From Streptomyces sp. NBC_01754 (lineage in GTDB: Bacteria > Actinomycetota > Actinomycetes > Streptomycetales > Streptomycetaceae): a stretch of DNA of 64,000 bases. The notes beneath the pieces are model-generated. The model was given only the letters and a program-made list of their open reading frames with translations. It was not told the DNA's origin and did not search any database. The stretch covers positions 4,526,001 to 4,590,000 of the forward strand of contig NZ_CP109132.1 in the NCBI RefSeq assembly GCF_035918015.1, given 5' to 3'. The first letter of the stretch is position 1. The number at the start of each line of letters is the position of its first letter. Below are positions 50,580-60,358 of this stretch, piece after piece. The translations under genes were made by a program, and so were the position numbers.

Positions 50580-50902
50580 TGAGTGAGGCGACCGTTACCA
50601 GCAAGACGTACTCGGACCCGCGCGACGTTCTCGTCAAGCCGGTCGTTTCCGAGAAGAGCTACGCGCTGCTCGACGAGAACAAGTACACGTTCATCGTCGC
50701 GCCCGGCTCCAACAAGACCCAGATCAAGCAGGCCGTGGAAGCGGTCTTCTCGGTCAAGGTCACCGGGGTCAACACGATCAACCGGCAGGGCAAGCGCAAG
50801 CGCACCCGTACCGGTTTCGGCAAGCGCGCCGACACGAAGCGCGCCATCGTGACCCTCGCCGAGGGCGACCGTATCGACATCTTCGGCGGCCCGACCTCCT
50901 GA
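50579..50902 (+). CDS. rplW: 50S ribosomal protein L23
   Basis: L23 sits at the tunnel exit and docks trigger factor and SRP. 107 residues; [20 protein letters not shown] opens the protein and [20 protein letters not shown] is the RNA-binding stretch. The start overlaps the rplD stop, and rplB begins 39 nt downstream. Confidence 0.97.
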   Translation: MSEATVTSKTYSDPRDVLVKPVVSEKSYALLDENKYTFIVAPGSNKTQIKQAVEAVFSVKVTGVNTINRQGKRKRTRTGFGKRADTKRAIVTLAEGDRIDIFGGPTS

Positions 50903-50941
50903 CGGAGGTCGAGTCGTCCGGAATCGGACGAGGACTGAGAA

Positions 50942-51778
50942 ATGGGTATCCGCAAGTACAAGCCGACGACCCCGGGCCGTCGTGGCTCCAGCGTCGCCGA
51001 CTTTGTCGAGGTCACGCGGTCCACGCCGGAGAAGTCGCTGGTCCGCCCCCTGCACAACAAGGGCGGCCGTAACAACGCCGGTCGTGTGACCGTTCGCCAC
51101 CAGGGTGGTGGCCACAAGCGCGCCTACCGCGTGATCGACTTCCGTCGTCACGACAAGGACGGCGTGCCGGCCAAGGTCGCGCACATCGAGTACGACCCGA
51201 ACCGCACCGCGCGCATCGCGCTGCTGCACTACGCGGACGGCGAGAAGCGTTACATCCTCGCCCCGCGTGGCCTGACGCAGGGTGATCGCGTCGAGAACGG
51301 TCCGGCCGCAGACATCAAGCCGGGCAACAACCTGGCGCTGCGCAACATCCCGGTGGGTACGACCCTCCACGCCATCGAGCTGCGGCCCGGCGGCGGCGCG
51401 AAGTTCGCCCGTTCCGCGGGTGCCTCCGTGCAGCTGCTGGCGAAGGAGGGCACCATGGCCCACCTTCGTATGCCGTCCGGCGAGATCCGGCTGGTCGACG
51501 CCCGCTGCCGCGCCACCATCGGCGAGGTCGGCAACGCCGAGCAGTCGAACATCAACTGGGGCAAGGCCGGCCGCATGCGCTGGAAGGGCGTCCGCCCGAC
51601 CGTCCGCGGTGTCGTGATGAACCCGGTTGACCACCCGCACGGTGGTGGTGAGGGCAAGACCTCCGGTGGTCGCCACCCGGTCTCGCCGTGGGGTCAGAAG
51701 GAGGGTCGTACTCGTTCTCCCAAGAAGGCGAGCAACAAGTACATCGTCCGCCGCCGCAAGACGAACAAGAAGCGCTAG
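50942..51778 (+). CDS. rplB: 50S ribosomal protein L2
   Basis: L2 is needed for subunit joining and peptidyl transfer. 278 residues; the conserved histidine block [21 protein letters not shown] near the C-terminus and the basic tail [15 protein letters not shown] are present. ATG behind GGACTGAG. rpsS is 12 nt downstream. Confidence 0.98.
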   Translation: MGIRKYKPTTPGRRGSSVADFVEVTRSTPEKSLVRPLHNKGGRNNAGRVTVRHQGGGHKRAYRVIDFRRHDKDGVPAKVAHIEYDPNRTARIALLHYADGEKRYILAPRGLTQGDRVENGPAADIKPGNNLALRNIPVGTTLHAIELRPGGGAKFARSAGASVQLLAKEGTMAHLRMPSGEIRLVDARCRATIGEVGNAEQSNINWGKAGRMRWKGVRPTVRGVVMNPVDHPHGGGEGKTSGGRHPVSPWGQKEGRTRSPKKASNKYIVRRRKTNKKR

Positions 51779-51790
51779 GAGCGGGTTTAG

Positions 51791-52072
51791 ATGCCGCGCA
51801 GTCTCAAGAAGGGGCCCTTCGTCGACGGACACCTCATCAAGAAGGTGGACGTACAGAACGAGGCAGGCACCAAGAACGTCATCAAGACCTGGTCCCGTCG
51901 CTCGATGATCGTCCCGGCCATGCTGGGTCACACCATCGCGGTGCACAACGGCAAGATTCACGTCCCGGTGTTCGTCACCGAGTCGATGGTCGGCCACAAG
52001 CTCGGCGAGTTCTCGCCGACTCGCACCTTCCGCGGCCACGTCAAGGACGACCGGAAGTCGAAGCGCCGCTAA
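51791..52072 (+). CDS. rpsS: 30S ribosomal protein S19
   Basis: S19 joins S13 in the intersubunit bridge near the A site. 93 residues; [19 protein letters not shown] and [20 protein letters not shown] identify it. ATG preceded by GAGCGGG. Gene order rplB-rpsS-rplV is the standard S10 layout. Confidence 0.98.
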   Translation: MPRSLKKGPFVDGHLIKKVDVQNEAGTKNVIKTWSRRSMIVPAMLGHTIAVHNGKIHVPVFVTESMVGHKLGEFSPTRTFRGHVKDDRKSKRR

Positions 52073-52115
52073 GCGCGGGGTGGAAATGACTATGACTCAC
52101 ACCGAAGGGACAACC

Positions 52116-52463
52116 ATGGAAGCCAGGGCCCAGGCGCGGTACATCCGCGTCACGCCCATGAAGGCCCGCCGAGTGGTGGACCTCATCCGTGGCATGGATG
52201 CCACGGAGGCTCAGGCGGTCCTGCGTTTCGCCCCGCAGGCCGCGAGCGTGCCGGTTGGCAAGGTGCTGGACAGCGCCATCGCCAACGCTGCACACAACTA
52301 CGACCACACCGACGCCAATTCGCTGGTCATCAGCGAGGCGTACGTGGACGAGGGCCCGACCCTGAAGCGGTTCCGTCCGCGTGCTCAGGGCCGTGCCTAC
52401 CGGATCCGTAAGCGGACCAGCCACATCACCGTGGTCGTCAGCAGCAAGGAAGGAACCCGGTAA
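52116..52463 (+). CDS. rplV: 50S ribosomal protein L22
   Basis: L22 forms the other side of the exit-tunnel constriction. 115 residues from the ATG at 52116 ([20 protein letters not shown]); the beta-hairpin region ends in [20 protein letters not shown]. Earlier in-frame starts (52080-52089) would add 10-12 residues rich in Thr and Met and are less likely. One-base overlap with rpsC. Confidence 0.95.
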   Translation: MEARAQARYIRVTPMKARRVVDLIRGMDATEAQAVLRFAPQAASVPVGKVLDSAIANAAHNYDHTDANSLVISEAYVDEGPTLKRFRPRAQGRAYRIRKRTSHITVVVSSKEGTR

Positions 52464-53299
52464 TGGGCCAGAAGGTTAACCCGCATGGGTTCCGACTCGG
52501 CATTACCACGGACTTCAAGTCCCGTTGGTACGCCGACAAGCTGTACAAGGACTACGTCAAGGAAGACGTCGCCATTCGTCGCATGATGACGAAGGGCATG
52601 GAGCGGGCCGGCATCTCCAAGGTGGAGATCGAGCGCACCCGCGACCGCGTCCGCGTGGACATCCACACCGCCCGTCCGGGCATCGTCATCGGTCGCCGTG
52701 GCGCCGAGGCCGACCGCATCCGTGGCGAGCTGGAGAAGCTGACCGGCAAGCAGGTCCAGCTGAACATCCTCGAGGTCAAGAACCCCGAGGTGGACGCTCA
52801 GCTGGTGGCCCAGGCCGTCGCCGAGCAGCTCTCCTCCCGCGTCTCCTTCCGTCGTGCCATGCGCAAGAGCATGCAGAGCACGATGAAGGCCGGCGCCAAG
52901 GGCATCAAGATCCAGTGCGGTGGCCGCCTCGGCGGCGCCGAGATGTCCCGCTCGGAGTTCTACCGCGAGGGCCGTGTGCCCCTGCACACGCTCCGTGCGA
53001 ACGTCGACTACGGCTTCTTCGAGGCCAAGACGACCTTCGGCCGCATCGGTGTGAAGGTCTGGATCTACAAGGGCGACGTCAAGAACATCGCCGAGGTCCG
53101 CGCCGAGAACGCAGCGGCTCGTGCCGGCAACCGTCCGGCTCGTGGCGGCGCCGACCGCCCGGCCGGCCGTGGTGGCCGTGGTGGCGAGCGTGGCGGTCGC
53201 GGCCGCAAGCCGCAGCAGTCCGCGCCGGCAGCCGAGGCCCCCAAGGCCGAGGCTCCCGCCGCCGCTGCTCCGGCTGAGAGCACCGGAACGGAGGCCTGA
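52463..53299 (+). CDS. rpsC: 30S ribosomal protein S3 with RGG-rich tail
   Basis: S3 forms the mRNA entry site and helicase. The KH domain carries [20 protein letters not shown], and the C-terminal domain has [15 protein letters not shown]. At 278 residues it exceeds E. coli S3 (233). The extra tail is basic and glycine-rich ([16 protein letters not shown]), then Ala/Pro/Glu-rich, probably disordered and RNA-contacting. ATG overlaps the rplV stop. Confidence 0.97.
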   Translation: MGQKVNPHGFRLGITTDFKSRWYADKLYKDYVKEDVAIRRMMTKGMERAGISKVEIERTRDRVRVDIHTARPGIVIGRRGAEADRIRGELEKLTGKQVQLNILEVKNPEVDAQLVAQAVAEQLSSRVSFRRAMRKSMQSTMKAGAKGIKIQCGGRLGGAEMSRSEFYREGRVPLHTLRANVDYGFFEAKTTFGRIGVKVWIYKGDVKNIAEVRAENAAARAGNRPARGGADRPAGRGGRGGERGGRGRKPQQSAPAAEAPKAEAPAAAAPAESTGTEA

Positions 53300-53304
53300 C
53301 CGAA

Positions 53305-53724
53305 ATGCTGATCCCCCGTAGGGTCAAGCACCGCAAGCAGCACCACCCGAAGCGCAGCGGTATGTCCAAGGGTGGCACGCAGGTTGCGTTCGGCGAGTAC
53401 GGCATCCAGGCGCTGACCCCGGCGTACGTGACGAACCGCCAGATCGAGGCAGCTCGTATCGCGATGACCCGCCACATCAAGCGTGGCGGCAAGGTCTGGA
53501 TCAACATCTACCCGGACCGTCCCCTGACGAAGAAGCCGGCCGAGACCCGCATGGGTTCCGGCAAGGGTTCTCCCGAGTGGTGGATCGCGAACGTCAAGCC
53601 CGGTCGGGTGATGTTCGAGCTGTCCTACCCGAACGAGAAGATTGCTCGTGAGGCGCTCACCCGCGCTGCTCACAAGCTTCCGATGAAGTGCCGGATCGTT
53701 CGGCGCGAGGCAGGTGAGTCGTGA
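53305..53724 (+). CDS. rplP: 50S ribosomal protein L16
   Basis: L16 contacts A-site tRNA and is an evernimicin/avilamycin resistance locus in other bacteria. 139 residues; [40 protein letters not shown] and [18 protein letters not shown] are diagnostic. Stop overlaps the rpmC start. Confidence 0.98.
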   Translation: MLIPRRVKHRKQHHPKRSGMSKGGTQVAFGEYGIQALTPAYVTNRQIEAARIAMTRHIKRGGKVWINIYPDRPLTKKPAETRMGSGKGSPEWWIANVKPGRVMFELSYPNEKIAREALTRAAHKLPMKCRIVRREAGES

Positions 53725-53948
53725 TGTCGGCCGGAACCAAGGCGTCCGAGCTGCGCGAGCTGGGCAACGAGGAGCTCCTCAACAAGCTCCGCGAGGCCAA
53801 GGAAGAGCTGTTCAACCTCCGCTTCCAGGCGGCGACGGGCCAGCTCGAGAACCACGGCCGGCTCAAGTCCGTCCGTAAGGACATCGCCCGGATCTACACC
53901 CTGATGCGTGAGCGCGAGCTGGGCATCGAGACGGTGGAGAGCGTCTGA
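53724..53948 (+). CDS. rpmC: 50S ribosomal protein L29
   Basis: A short helical protein at the tunnel exit. 74 residues, with the signature [20 protein letters not shown] followed by [14 protein letters not shown]. The ATG shares one base with the rplP stop, and its own stop shares one base with the rpsQ start. Confidence 0.97.
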   Translation: MSAGTKASELRELGNEELLNKLREAKEELFNLRFQAATGQLENHGRLKSVRKDIARIYTLMRERELGIETVESV

Positions 53949-54235
53949 TGAGCGAGAGCACTGTGACTGAGACCAAGACGAGCGACCGCGGTTTCCGCAA
54001 GACCCGTGAGGGTCTGGTCGTCAGCGACAAGATGGACAAGACCGTCGTCGTCGCTGTCGAGGACCGCGTCAAGCACGCGCTGTACGGCAAGGTCATCCGC
54101 CGTACCAACAAGCTCAAGGCCCACGACGAGCAGAACGCCGCAGGCGTCGGCGACCGCGTCCTCATCATGGAGACGCGTCCGCTGTCCGCGACGAAGCGCT
54201 GGCGCATCGTCGAGATCCTCGAGAAGGCCAAGTAA
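53948..54235 (+). CDS. rpsQ: 30S ribosomal protein S17
   Basis: S17 is a primary 16S rRNA binder. 95 residues: [20 protein letters not shown] then [15 protein letters not shown] and [17 protein letters not shown]. Last gene of the S10 block here; the 114-nt gap to rplN holds hairpins. Confidence 0.97.
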   Translation: MSESTVTETKTSDRGFRKTREGLVVSDKMDKTVVVAVEDRVKHALYGKVIRRTNKLKAHDEQNAAGVGDRVLIMETRPLSATKRWRIVEILEKAK

Positions 54236-54237
54236 TC

Positions 54238-54332
54238 CCTGAGGGGAACTCACTCCCCTCAGGCCAGTTCCGCCAGGCTCGGCAGGGTGCTCCGTGAGTC
54301 CAGCTCACGGGGCCCCTGCCGGGAACCGGCAG
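54238..54332 (+). promoter_or_regulatory. Hairpin cluster between S10 and spc blocks
   Basis: Three inverted repeats follow each other: a 10-bp stem at 54238-54263 (CCTGAGGGGA, loop 6), a 7-bp stem at 54292-54310 (CCGTGAG) and a 7-bp stem at 54316-54332 (CTGCCGG). The first may be a terminator of the S10 block and the others part of the rplN leader; no U-tract is present. Confidence 0.5.
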
Positions 54333-54349
54333 ACGATCAGGAGATAGAC

Positions 54350-54718
54350 GTGATCCAGCAGGAGTCGCGACTGCGCGTCGCCGACAACACGGGTGCGAAG
54401 GAAATTCTCACCATCCGTGTTCTCGGTGGCTCGGGTCGCCGCTACGCGGGCATCGGCGACGTCATCGTCGCCACCGTCAAGGACGCGATCCCCGGTGGCA
54501 ACGTGAAGAAGGGTGACGTCGTCAAGGCCGTCATCGTTCGCACCGTCAAGGAGCGTCGTCGTCAGGATGGCTCGTACATCCGCTTCGACGAGAACGCCGC
54601 TGTCATTCTCAAGAACGACGGCGACCCCCGCGGCACCCGTATCTTCGGCCCGGTGGGCCGAGAGCTGCGCGAGAAGAAGTTCATGAAGATCATCTCGCTC
54701 GCGCCGGAGGTGCTGTAA
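54350..54718 (+). CDS. rplN: 50S ribosomal protein L14
   Basis: L14 lies at the subunit interface and binds the silencing factor RsfS. 122 residues from the GTG at 54350 ([19 protein letters not shown]), with [19 protein letters not shown] and [25 protein letters not shown] is upstream. First gene of the spc block. Confidence 0.97.
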   Translation: MIQQESRLRVADNTGAKEILTIRVLGGSGRRYAGIGDVIVATVKDAIPGGNVKKGDVVKAVIVRTVKERRRQDGSYIRFDENAAVILKNDGDPRGTRIFGPVGRELREKKFMKIISLAPEVL

Positions 54719-54720
54719 GC

Positions 54721-55044
54721 ATGAAGATCAAGAAGGGCGACCTGGTCCAGGTCATCACCGGTAAGGACAAGGGCAAGCAGGGCAAGGTCATCGTGGCCTA
54801 CCCCGCTCAGGACCGTGTCCTCGTCGAGGGTGTCAACCGGGTCAAGAAGCACACCAAGGCCGGTCAGACGGCTCGCGGCTCGCAGACCGGTGGCATTGTC
54901 ACCACCGAGGCCCCGATTCACGTCAGCAACGTGCAGCTGGTCGTGGAGAAGGACGGCAACAAGGTCGTCACCCGCGTCGGCTACCGCTTCGACGACGAGG
55001 GCAAGAAGATCCGCGTTGCCAAGCGGACCGGTGAGGACATCTGA
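54721..55044 (+). CDS. rplX: 50S ribosomal protein L24
   Basis: An early assembly initiator of the 50S. 107 residues; the KOW motif is [20 protein letters not shown] and the family block [11 protein letters not shown] follows. It starts 2 nt after rplN and overlaps rplE by one base. Confidence 0.98.
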   Translation: MKIKKGDLVQVITGKDKGKQGKVIVAYPAQDRVLVEGVNRVKKHTKAGQTARGSQTGGIVTTEAPIHVSNVQLVVEKDGNKVVTRVGYRFDDEGKKIRVAKRTGEDI

Positions 55045-55601
55045 TGACTGCCACCACTGCGCCGCGTCTCAAGACGCGCTACCGCGAGGAAATCGCCGGC
55101 AAGCTGCGTGAGGAGTTCTCGTACGAGAACGTCATGCAGGTTCCCGGTCTGGTCAAGATCGTGGTCAACATGGGTGTGGGCGACGCCGCCCGCGATTCCA
55201 AGCTGATCGACGGTGCCGTCAGGGACCTCACCACGATCACCGGTCAGAAGCCCGCCGTCACCAAGGCCCGCAAGTCGATCGCGCAGTTCAAGCTGCGCGA
55301 GGGGCAGCCGATCGGCTGCCACGTCACCCTCCGTGGTGACCGCATGTGGGAGTTCCTGGACCGTACGCTGTCGCTCGCGCTTCCGCGTATCCGTGACTTC
55401 CGCGGTCTGTCGCCGAAGCAGTTCGACGGCCGTGGCAACTACACCTTCGGTCTCACGGAGCAGGTCATGTTCCACGAGATCGACCAGGACAAGATCGACC
55501 GGGTCCGGGGCATGGACATCACCGTGGTCACCACGGCGACCAACGACGACGAGGGTCGTGCCCTGCTTCGTCACCTCGGCTTCCCGTTCAAGGAGAACTG
55601 A
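55044..55601 (+). CDS. rplE: 50S ribosomal protein L5
   Basis: L5 binds 5S rRNA and P-site tRNA. 185 residues; [40 protein letters not shown] and [17 protein letters not shown] identify it. Translationally coupled to rplX and followed by rpsN after 2 nt. Confidence 0.98.
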   Translation: MTATTAPRLKTRYREEIAGKLREEFSYENVMQVPGLVKIVVNMGVGDAARDSKLIDGAVRDLTTITGQKPAVTKARKSIAQFKLREGQPIGCHVTLRGDRMWEFLDRTLSLALPRIRDFRGLSPKQFDGRGNYTFGLTEQVMFHEIDQDKIDRVRGMDITVVTTATNDDEGRALLRHLGFPFKEN

Positions 55602-55603
55602 CC

Positions 55604-55789
55604 GTGGCGAAGAAGGCTCTGATCGCTAAGGCCGCCCGTAAGCCGAAGTTCGGCGTGCGCGGGTACACCCGCTGCCAGCGCTGCGGCCGGCCCCACTCCG
55701 TCTACCGCAAGTTCGGCCTGTGCCGCGTGTGCCTTCGTGAGATGGCTCACCGTGGCGAGCTGCCGGGCGTGACCAAGAGCTCCTGGTAG
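55604..55789 (+). CDS. rpsZ: 30S ribosomal protein S14, zinc-binding type Z
   Basis: A short 61-residue S14 carrying a zinc knuckle: [20 protein letters not shown] (C-x2-C and C-x2-C). This is the C+ version; a longer cysteine-free paralogue is normally kept in a zinc-starvation cluster in streptomycetes. GTG start 2 nt after rplE. The 222-nt gap to rpsH is exceptional for this operon. Confidence 0.96.
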   Translation: MAKKALIAKAARKPKFGVRGYTRCQRCGRPHSVYRKFGLCRVCLREMAHRGELPGVTKSSW

Positions 55790-55832
55790 TCCTCCTTCGC
55801 CCTCGGGCGTCGGAAGCACCGGAAAGCTCTCG

Positions 55833-55913
55833 GTAAGTATCTGGTCGGCAGGAGCCCCGCTCTTCATGCCGTAGGCTTGAAGGGTTGGGCGCCTGCCGCC
55901 CTGACCGACTTAC
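55833..55913 (+). ncRNA. Structured RNA element upstream of rpsH
   Basis: Paired segments nest in order. GTAAGT (55833-55838) pairs with ACTTAC (55908-55913), GGTC (55843-55846) with GACC (55903-55906), and GGCAGG (55847-55852) with CCTGCC (55892-55897). The terminal hairpin is CTTCA-T-GCC-GTA-GGC-T-TGAAG (55862-55882). The result is a long stem with internal loops, unlike a simple terminator, in a 222-nt untranslated gap. It could be an r-protein (S8?) binding site controlling rpsH and downstream genes; that role is inferred. Confidence 0.6.
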
Positions 55914-56011
55914 TACGCCGTAGGTCCCCGCACCGCACCCGTCCCGCCACTGAGTGGGGAGAGGGATGGCGCATACAGGAAACCCCGGCGAGAGAGGCCG
56001 AAGGCCAACTC

Positions 56012-56410
56012 ATGACCATGACTGATCCCATCGCAGACATGCTCACGCGTCTGCGCAACGCGAACTCGGCGTATCACGACGATGTCTCGATGCCGCACAG
56101 CAAGATCAAGTCGCACATCGCGGAGATCCTCCAGCAGGAGGGCTTCATCACCGGCTGGAAGGTCGAGGACGCCGAGGTCGGTAAGAACCTCGTCCTCGAG
56201 CTGAAGTTCGGCCCGAACCGCGAGCGTTCGATCGCCGGCATCAAGCGCATCTCGAAGCCGGGTCTGCGTGTCTACGCAAAGTCCACCAACCTGCCGAAGG
56301 TCCTCGGCGGCCTGGGCGTGGCGATCATCTCCACGTCCCACGGTCTCCTGACCGGCCAGCAGGCCAGCAAGAAGGGCGTAGGTGGGGAAGTCCTCGCCTA
56401 CGTCTGGTAG
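56012..56410 (+). CDS. rpsH: 30S ribosomal protein S8
   Basis: S8 organises the central domain of 16S rRNA and represses the spc operon in E. coli. 132 residues; [40 protein letters not shown] and [21 protein letters not shown]. The ATG at 56012 is chosen; an ATG six bases later is also plausible. The frame runs upstream through the structured leader but encodes nothing S8-like there. Confidence 0.96.
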   Translation: MTMTDPIADMLTRLRNANSAYHDDVSMPHSKIKSHIAEILQQEGFITGWKVEDAEVGKNLVLELKFGPNRERSIAGIKRISKPGLRVYAKSTNLPKVLGGLGVAIISTSHGLLTGQQASKKGVGGEVLAYVW

Positions 56411-56431
56411 TCGGGAACGGAGGAAAAGCTC

Positions 56432-56971
56432 ATGTCGCGAATCGGCAAGCTCCCCATCCAGGTTCCCGCCGGTGTGGACGTCACCATCGATGGCCGCACG
56501 GTCGCGGTGAAGGGCCCCAAGGGTTCCCTCACGCACACCGTCGCCGCGCCGATCGAGGTCACCAAGGGTGAGGACGGCGTGCTCAGCGTCTCCCGCCCGA
56601 ACGACGAGCGTCAGAACAAGGCCCTCCACGGCCTGTCCCGCACGCTGGTGGCGAACATGATCACCGGTGTGACCGAGGGATACAGCAAGGCGCTCGAGAT
56701 CAGCGGTGTCGGTTACCGCGTCCAGGCGAAGGGCTCCAACCTGGAGTTCGCCCTGGGCTACAGCCACCCGATCCTCATCGAGGCTCCGGAAGGCATCACC
56801 TTCAAGGTCGACTCGCCCACGAAGCTCAGCGTCGAGGGCATCGACAAGCAGAAGGTCGGCGAGGTAGCCGCCAACATCCGCAAGCTGCGGAAGCCCGACC
56901 CGTACAAGGCCAAGGGCGTCAAGTACGCGGGCGAGGTCATCCGCCGCAAGGTCGGAAAGGCTGGTAAGTAG
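56432..56971 (+). CDS. rplF: 50S ribosomal protein L6
   Basis: L6 supports the GTPase-associated region. 179 residues: [40 protein letters not shown] and [23 protein letters not shown] preceded by GGAGGAAAAG. rplR begins 2 nt after the stop. Confidence 0.98.
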   Translation: MSRIGKLPIQVPAGVDVTIDGRTVAVKGPKGSLTHTVAAPIEVTKGEDGVLSVSRPNDERQNKALHGLSRTLVANMITGVTEGYSKALEISGVGYRVQAKGSNLEFALGYSHPILIEAPEGITFKVDSPTKLSVEGIDKQKVGEVAANIRKLRKPDPYKAKGVKYAGEVIRRKVGKAGK

Positions 56972-56973
56972 CC

Positions 56974-57357
56974 ATGGCATACGGTGTGAAGATCGCCAAG
57001 GGCGACGCTTACAAGCGCGCGGCTCTCAAGCGGCGCCACATCCGCGTCCGCAAGCACATCTCCGGTTCGCCGGAGCGTCCCCGCTTGGTCGTGACGCGTT
57101 CCAACCGCCACATCGTCGCCCAGGTCATCGACGACATCGCGGGCCACACGCTCGCGTCGGCGTCGACCCTGGACACGTCGATCCGTGGTGGCGAGGGTGA
57201 CAAGAGCGCCCAGGCGAAGCAGGTCGGCGCCCTGGTCGCCGAGCGTGCCAAGGCCGCAGGCGTCGAGGCCGTCGTGTTTGACCGCGGTGGTAACCAGTAC
57301 GCCGGGCGGATTGCCGCTCTGGCTGACGCCGCCCGTGAAGCCGGACTGAAGTTCTAG
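56974..57357 (+). CDS. rplR: 50S ribosomal protein L18
   Basis: L18 brings 5S rRNA into the large subunit. 127 residues; [20 protein letters not shown] and [20 protein letters not shown] identify it. It is separated from rpsE by 46 nt. Confidence 0.98.
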   Translation: MAYGVKIAKGDAYKRAALKRRHIRVRKHISGSPERPRLVVTRSNRHIVAQVIDDIAGHTLASASTLDTSIRGGEGDKSAQAKQVGALVAERAKAAGVEAVVFDRGGNQYAGRIAALADAAREAGLKF

Positions 57358-57403
57358 CCCCGGTTCCTACGCACAGCGGACGTAACAGAGAGAGGTAAAT
57401 CCA

Positions 57404-58006
57404 ATGGCTGGACCCCAGCGCCGCGGAAGCGGTGCCGGTGGCGGCGAGCGGCGGGACCGGAAGGGCCGTGACGGTGGCGCAGCCGCCGAGAAGACCGCGT
57501 ACGTCGAGCGTGTCGTCGCGATCAACCGCGTCGCCAAGGTAGTGAAGGGTGGTCGTCGCTTCAGCTTCACCGCGCTGGTCGTGGTGGGCGATGGTGACGG
57601 CACCGTCGGTGTCGGATACGGCAAGGCCAAGGAAGTTCCCGCGGCCATCGCCAAGGGCGTCGAAGAGGCCAAGAAGAGCTTCTTCAAGGTCCCGCGTATC
57701 CAGGGCACCATCCCTCACCCGATCCAGGGCGAGAAGGCTGCGGGCGTCGTCCTGCTGAAGCCTGCTTCCCCCGGTACCGGTGTGATCGCGGGTGGCCCGG
57801 TGCGCGCCGTCCTGGAGTGTGCCGGCGTCCACGACATCCTGTCGAAGTCGCTCGGTTCGTCGAACCCGATCAACATCGTGCACGCGACCGTTACGGCCCT
57901 CCGGGGTCTGCAGCGTCCCGAGGAGATCGCGGCCCGCCGTGGTCTGCCCCTCGAGGACGTGGCCCCCGCGGCCCTGCTCCGTGCGCGTGCGGGAGCGGGT
58001 GCGTAA
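57404..58006 (+). CDS. rpsE: 30S ribosomal protein S5
   Basis: S5 helps maintain decoding accuracy; spectinomycin-resistance changes map to its N-terminal loop. 200 residues with a glycine/arginine-rich N-terminus, then [40 protein letters not shown] and the C-terminal basic region. Stop overlaps the rpmD start by one base. Confidence 0.98.
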   Translation: MAGPQRRGSGAGGGERRDRKGRDGGAAAEKTAYVERVVAINRVAKVVKGGRRFSFTALVVVGDGDGTVGVGYGKAKEVPAAIAKGVEEAKKSFFKVPRIQGTIPHPIQGEKAAGVVLLKPASPGTGVIAGGPVRAVLECAGVHDILSKSLGSSNPINIVHATVTALRGLQRPEEIAARRGLPLEDVAPAALLRARAGAGA

Positions 58007-58188
58007 TGGCTCGCCTCAGGATCACGCAGACGAAGTCGTACATCGGCAGCAAGCAGAACCACCGCGACACCCTGCGTTCGCTCGGGCTCAAGCGCCTGAA
58101 CGACTCGGTTGTCAAGGAGGACCGCCCCGAGTTCCGCGGAATGGTGCACACCGTCCGCCACCTCGTGACGGTCGAGGAGGTTGACTGA
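58006..58188 (+). CDS. rpmD: 50S ribosomal protein L30
   Basis: A 60-residue small subunit protein: [20 protein letters not shown], then [11 protein letters not shown] and [16 protein letters not shown]. Start shares one base with the rpsE stop; rplO begins 1 nt after its stop. Confidence 0.97.
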   Translation: MARLRITQTKSYIGSKQNHRDTLRSLGLKRLNDSVVKEDRPEFRGMVHTVRHLVTVEEVD

Positions 58189-58189
58189 C

Positions 58190-58645
58190 ATGGCGGAGAA
58201 CAGCCCGCTGAAGGCCCACAACCTCCGGCCTGCCCCGGGCGCCAAGACCGCCAAGACCCGTGTGGGTCGTGGTGAGGCGTCCAAGGGTAAGACCGCAGGC
58301 CGTGGTACCAAGGGTACGAAGGCCCGTTACCAGGTTCCGGAGCGCTTCGAGGGTGGCCAGATGCCCCTCCACATGCGTCTCCCGAAGCTCAAGGGCTTCA
58401 AGAACCCGTTCAAGACGGAGTTCCAGGTCGTGAACCTGGACAAGCTCGCGACGCTCTACCCCGAGGGTGGAGAGGTCACGGTGGCCGATCTGGTCGCCAA
58501 GGGCGCCGTCCGCAACAACCACCTCGTCAAGGTCCTCGGACAGGGCGAGATCTCCGTGGCGCTGCAGGTTTCGGTTGACGCCGTCTCCGGCTCCGCCAAG
58601 GAGAAGATCGCCGCAGCCGGTGGCACCGTCACCGAGCTGGTCTGA
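58190..58645 (+). CDS. rplO: 50S ribosomal protein L15
   Basis: L15 is a late-assembling 50S protein. 151 residues; [40 protein letters not shown] and [20 protein letters not shown]. The ATG at 58190 is preferred over an in-frame start 9 nt earlier. In most bacteria secY follows directly; here a perfect terminator and a 1.7 kb gap intervene. Confidence 0.98.
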   Translation: MAENSPLKAHNLRPAPGAKTAKTRVGRGEASKGKTAGRGTKGTKARYQVPERFEGGQMPLHMRLPKLKGFKNPFKTEFQVVNLDKLATLYPEGGEVTVADLVAKGAVRNNHLVKVLGQGEISVALQVSVDAVSGSAKEKIAAAGGTVTELV

Positions 58646-58661
58646 GCGAAGCGACTGGTGT

Positions 58662-58700
58662 AAGCCTGGCCGGCCACCTCACAGGTGGCCGGCCAGGCTT
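58662..58700 (+). terminator. rplO terminator
   Basis: A perfect 18-bp stem (AAGCCTGGCCGGCCACCT) with a 3-nt loop, 16 nt after rplO, ending in TTTCC. It ends the S10-spc transcript before secY. Confidence 0.92.
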
Positions 58701-59299
58701 TCCCCGTCTCGGGGCGGCATTGTTCAGCAGCGCACCGAACAGCCCGGCGGCCACCGGATCAGGAGTGGGTCCGGAACGCGGGTGGGTGAGGCCTGAACGG
58801 AGCCGTCCAGGAACGGATGGCGACGGAATTCGGTGAAATCGCCTTCCAATGACGTTCTTCCAGAAGCCGGCCGGCGGAGTCGGTCCGGAATCTGGGCTGC
58901 GACACCTGATCACCTGTGTGCCCGGCGAACCGGACGACATCCGCACAAGTGACTCTTCCCTTCTGGGCCGCAGGCGGAATCGGTGGCCGTCCCGGAGAAG
59001 GAGAAGGTGATGCGGGTCGCGGTGGGAATGCCGGGCCGGTTCTTTTCCGGCGGCTGTGCAAGCGGTGCAGGCGACTGCGATGACAACGGCGCCTGCTTCT
59101 GCCCGGTCCCGCTTTCTCACGCGTCCTCCTGTCGCGCGCTCACGCGGAACGGCCGCGGCCCTCCGGCCGCGCGGGGCTCAGGAAGGCGCCAGGCTCCGCA
59201 CACGGCGTGTGCGGACCCTGGACGTGCTCTCCTTGGTGGTGAGGTCCTGCGCGGAACGGCTGACGCGCTGCTGCGGCACCCCGGTCCGGACTTCGTCCG

Positions 59300-59560
59300 G
59301 TGCGCCGGATCAGCCATCCGGAGGGGCAGTGGTCCATCCGGCAGTTGTGGTTCCTCTGCCCGGTGCAGTTCCACTCGAGGTCGCTCGATCCCCTGTTTCC
59401 CACCCAGGAACCGGATTTCGGCGCGGTCGAGTTTCTTTTGACGGCCCGTCGTGCAGTACGGAGCCGGTGCAAGTGCCTTGCCGGGCTTGCCGAGTCGCAA
59501 GGGGCGGAGAGCCAGGGCCGCCACCGCGGATGTTCCCACGGTGAGTGACGTGAACCTCAT
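59300..59560 (-). pseudogene. Possible decayed secreted-protein gene
   Basis: The minus strand starts with ATG behind AAGGGG and encodes MRFTSLTVGTSAVAALAL, a good signal peptide. After about 35 codons the coding bias shifts to another frame, reading SSDLEWNCTGQRNHNCRMDH then CPSGWLIRR, a Cys-rich secreted-like stretch. One frameshift would join the two. I do not recognise the family, and the call could be wrong. Confidence 0.3.
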
Positions 59561-59604
59561 GTGATGCCCCTTCCCACCATGGTCCGGAAACGTCGATGAC
59601 CATC

Positions 59605-59640
59605 GATTCCGATTCCGATTCCGATTCCGATTCCGATTAC
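59605..59640 (+). repeat. GATTCC hexanucleotide tandem repeat
   Basis: Five perfect GATTCC units and a sixth, GATTAC, form a 36-bp array, an AT-richer microsatellite that stands out in this genome. Translated, it would give Ser-Asp repeats on the plus strand or Ile-Gly repeats on the minus strand, but neither frame looks like a real gene. Confidence 0.9.
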
Positions 59641-60220
59641 GGAGCCGGTCCTGGCAAGCGGCAGATGTCTGTCACCGCACTCTTCGGGATGCCCGGTGTT
59701 CACCTTCGGGTGATGTCTTGGGAAGGTCCTGCGGAGAGTGTGATCAGCGCTGCTTCGGGGCGCCTTTCCCCGCATGTATGCGTCACAGGTGCGTGCGGGT
59801 GACAGGTCGAACACGTTGTGCACCCGGACGGCGCCTGCCGGTCCGGATGACGTACGCGGCGTGGGCCGAGGGACCGGGCCCGTCGGCCGCGTGGGCGGGG
59901 AGGGCAGGCTTGTGCGGGGCGGCTCACGACGGTCCTCACCCTCGCGGGTGAGGCAGGGGACCGGCGCTCCGTCCGGCCGGCGCGTGGGGCGGGCCGGGCG
60001 GGACATGGCCGGGAAACCAACGATGCGCCGGCCCCGAAGTGGTTGGTGGCCCGGACGCCTTCCTCGACGACGTGGGAGCGGGAGAGAGGGCCTGGGCGAG
60101 GGTCGTCCTCTGCCGGAGGATGCCGCGTCCTGGCCGATCCGTGCCGGAATGGTGCGGGTTGAGGCGTGTGTGTGCCTCCGGGAAGACCCCGGGCGGGCCG
60201 AAGCAGGTGGGCGTCGCATG

Positions 60221-60250
60221 TTTCCCGCGCAATCACCGGCCGGGTAGGCT
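60221..60250 (+). promoter_or_regulatory. Putative secY promoter
   Basis: TTTCCC (60221-60226) and TAGGCT (60245-60250) with an 18-bp spacer lie about 100 nt before secY. The -35 match is weak, the -10 good. Confidence 0.5.
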
Positions 60251-60358
60251 ATCGCCGTTACTTCCCGTGCAGCCACGTCCGACGTAGAGCTGCTTTGGTA
60301 TCCGAATCCATTCAAACCGTCGCCTCTGACGCATCGCGCGGGGGTCGCAGGAGGCACC

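Larger units (their letters stand above)
58701..60220. other. Long gap between rplO and secY without a convincing gene
   Basis: No open frame here combines good third-position bias, a ribosome site and a recognisable family. G+C looks lower than in the flanking operons, with many CGGA/TCCGG words. The gap contains a possibly frameshifted secreted-protein gene (59300-59560, minus) and a GATTCC tandem repeat, and it looks like old inserted DNA decaying between two essential transcription units. Confidence 0.5.

Noticed and set aside
59605..59640. CRISPR-like repeat
   Set aside because: The units are 6 bp in direct tandem without spacers, so it is a microsatellite.
59774..60247. Plus-strand open frame of 157 codons before secY
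   Set aside because: No start signal, biased composition and no recognisable domain.
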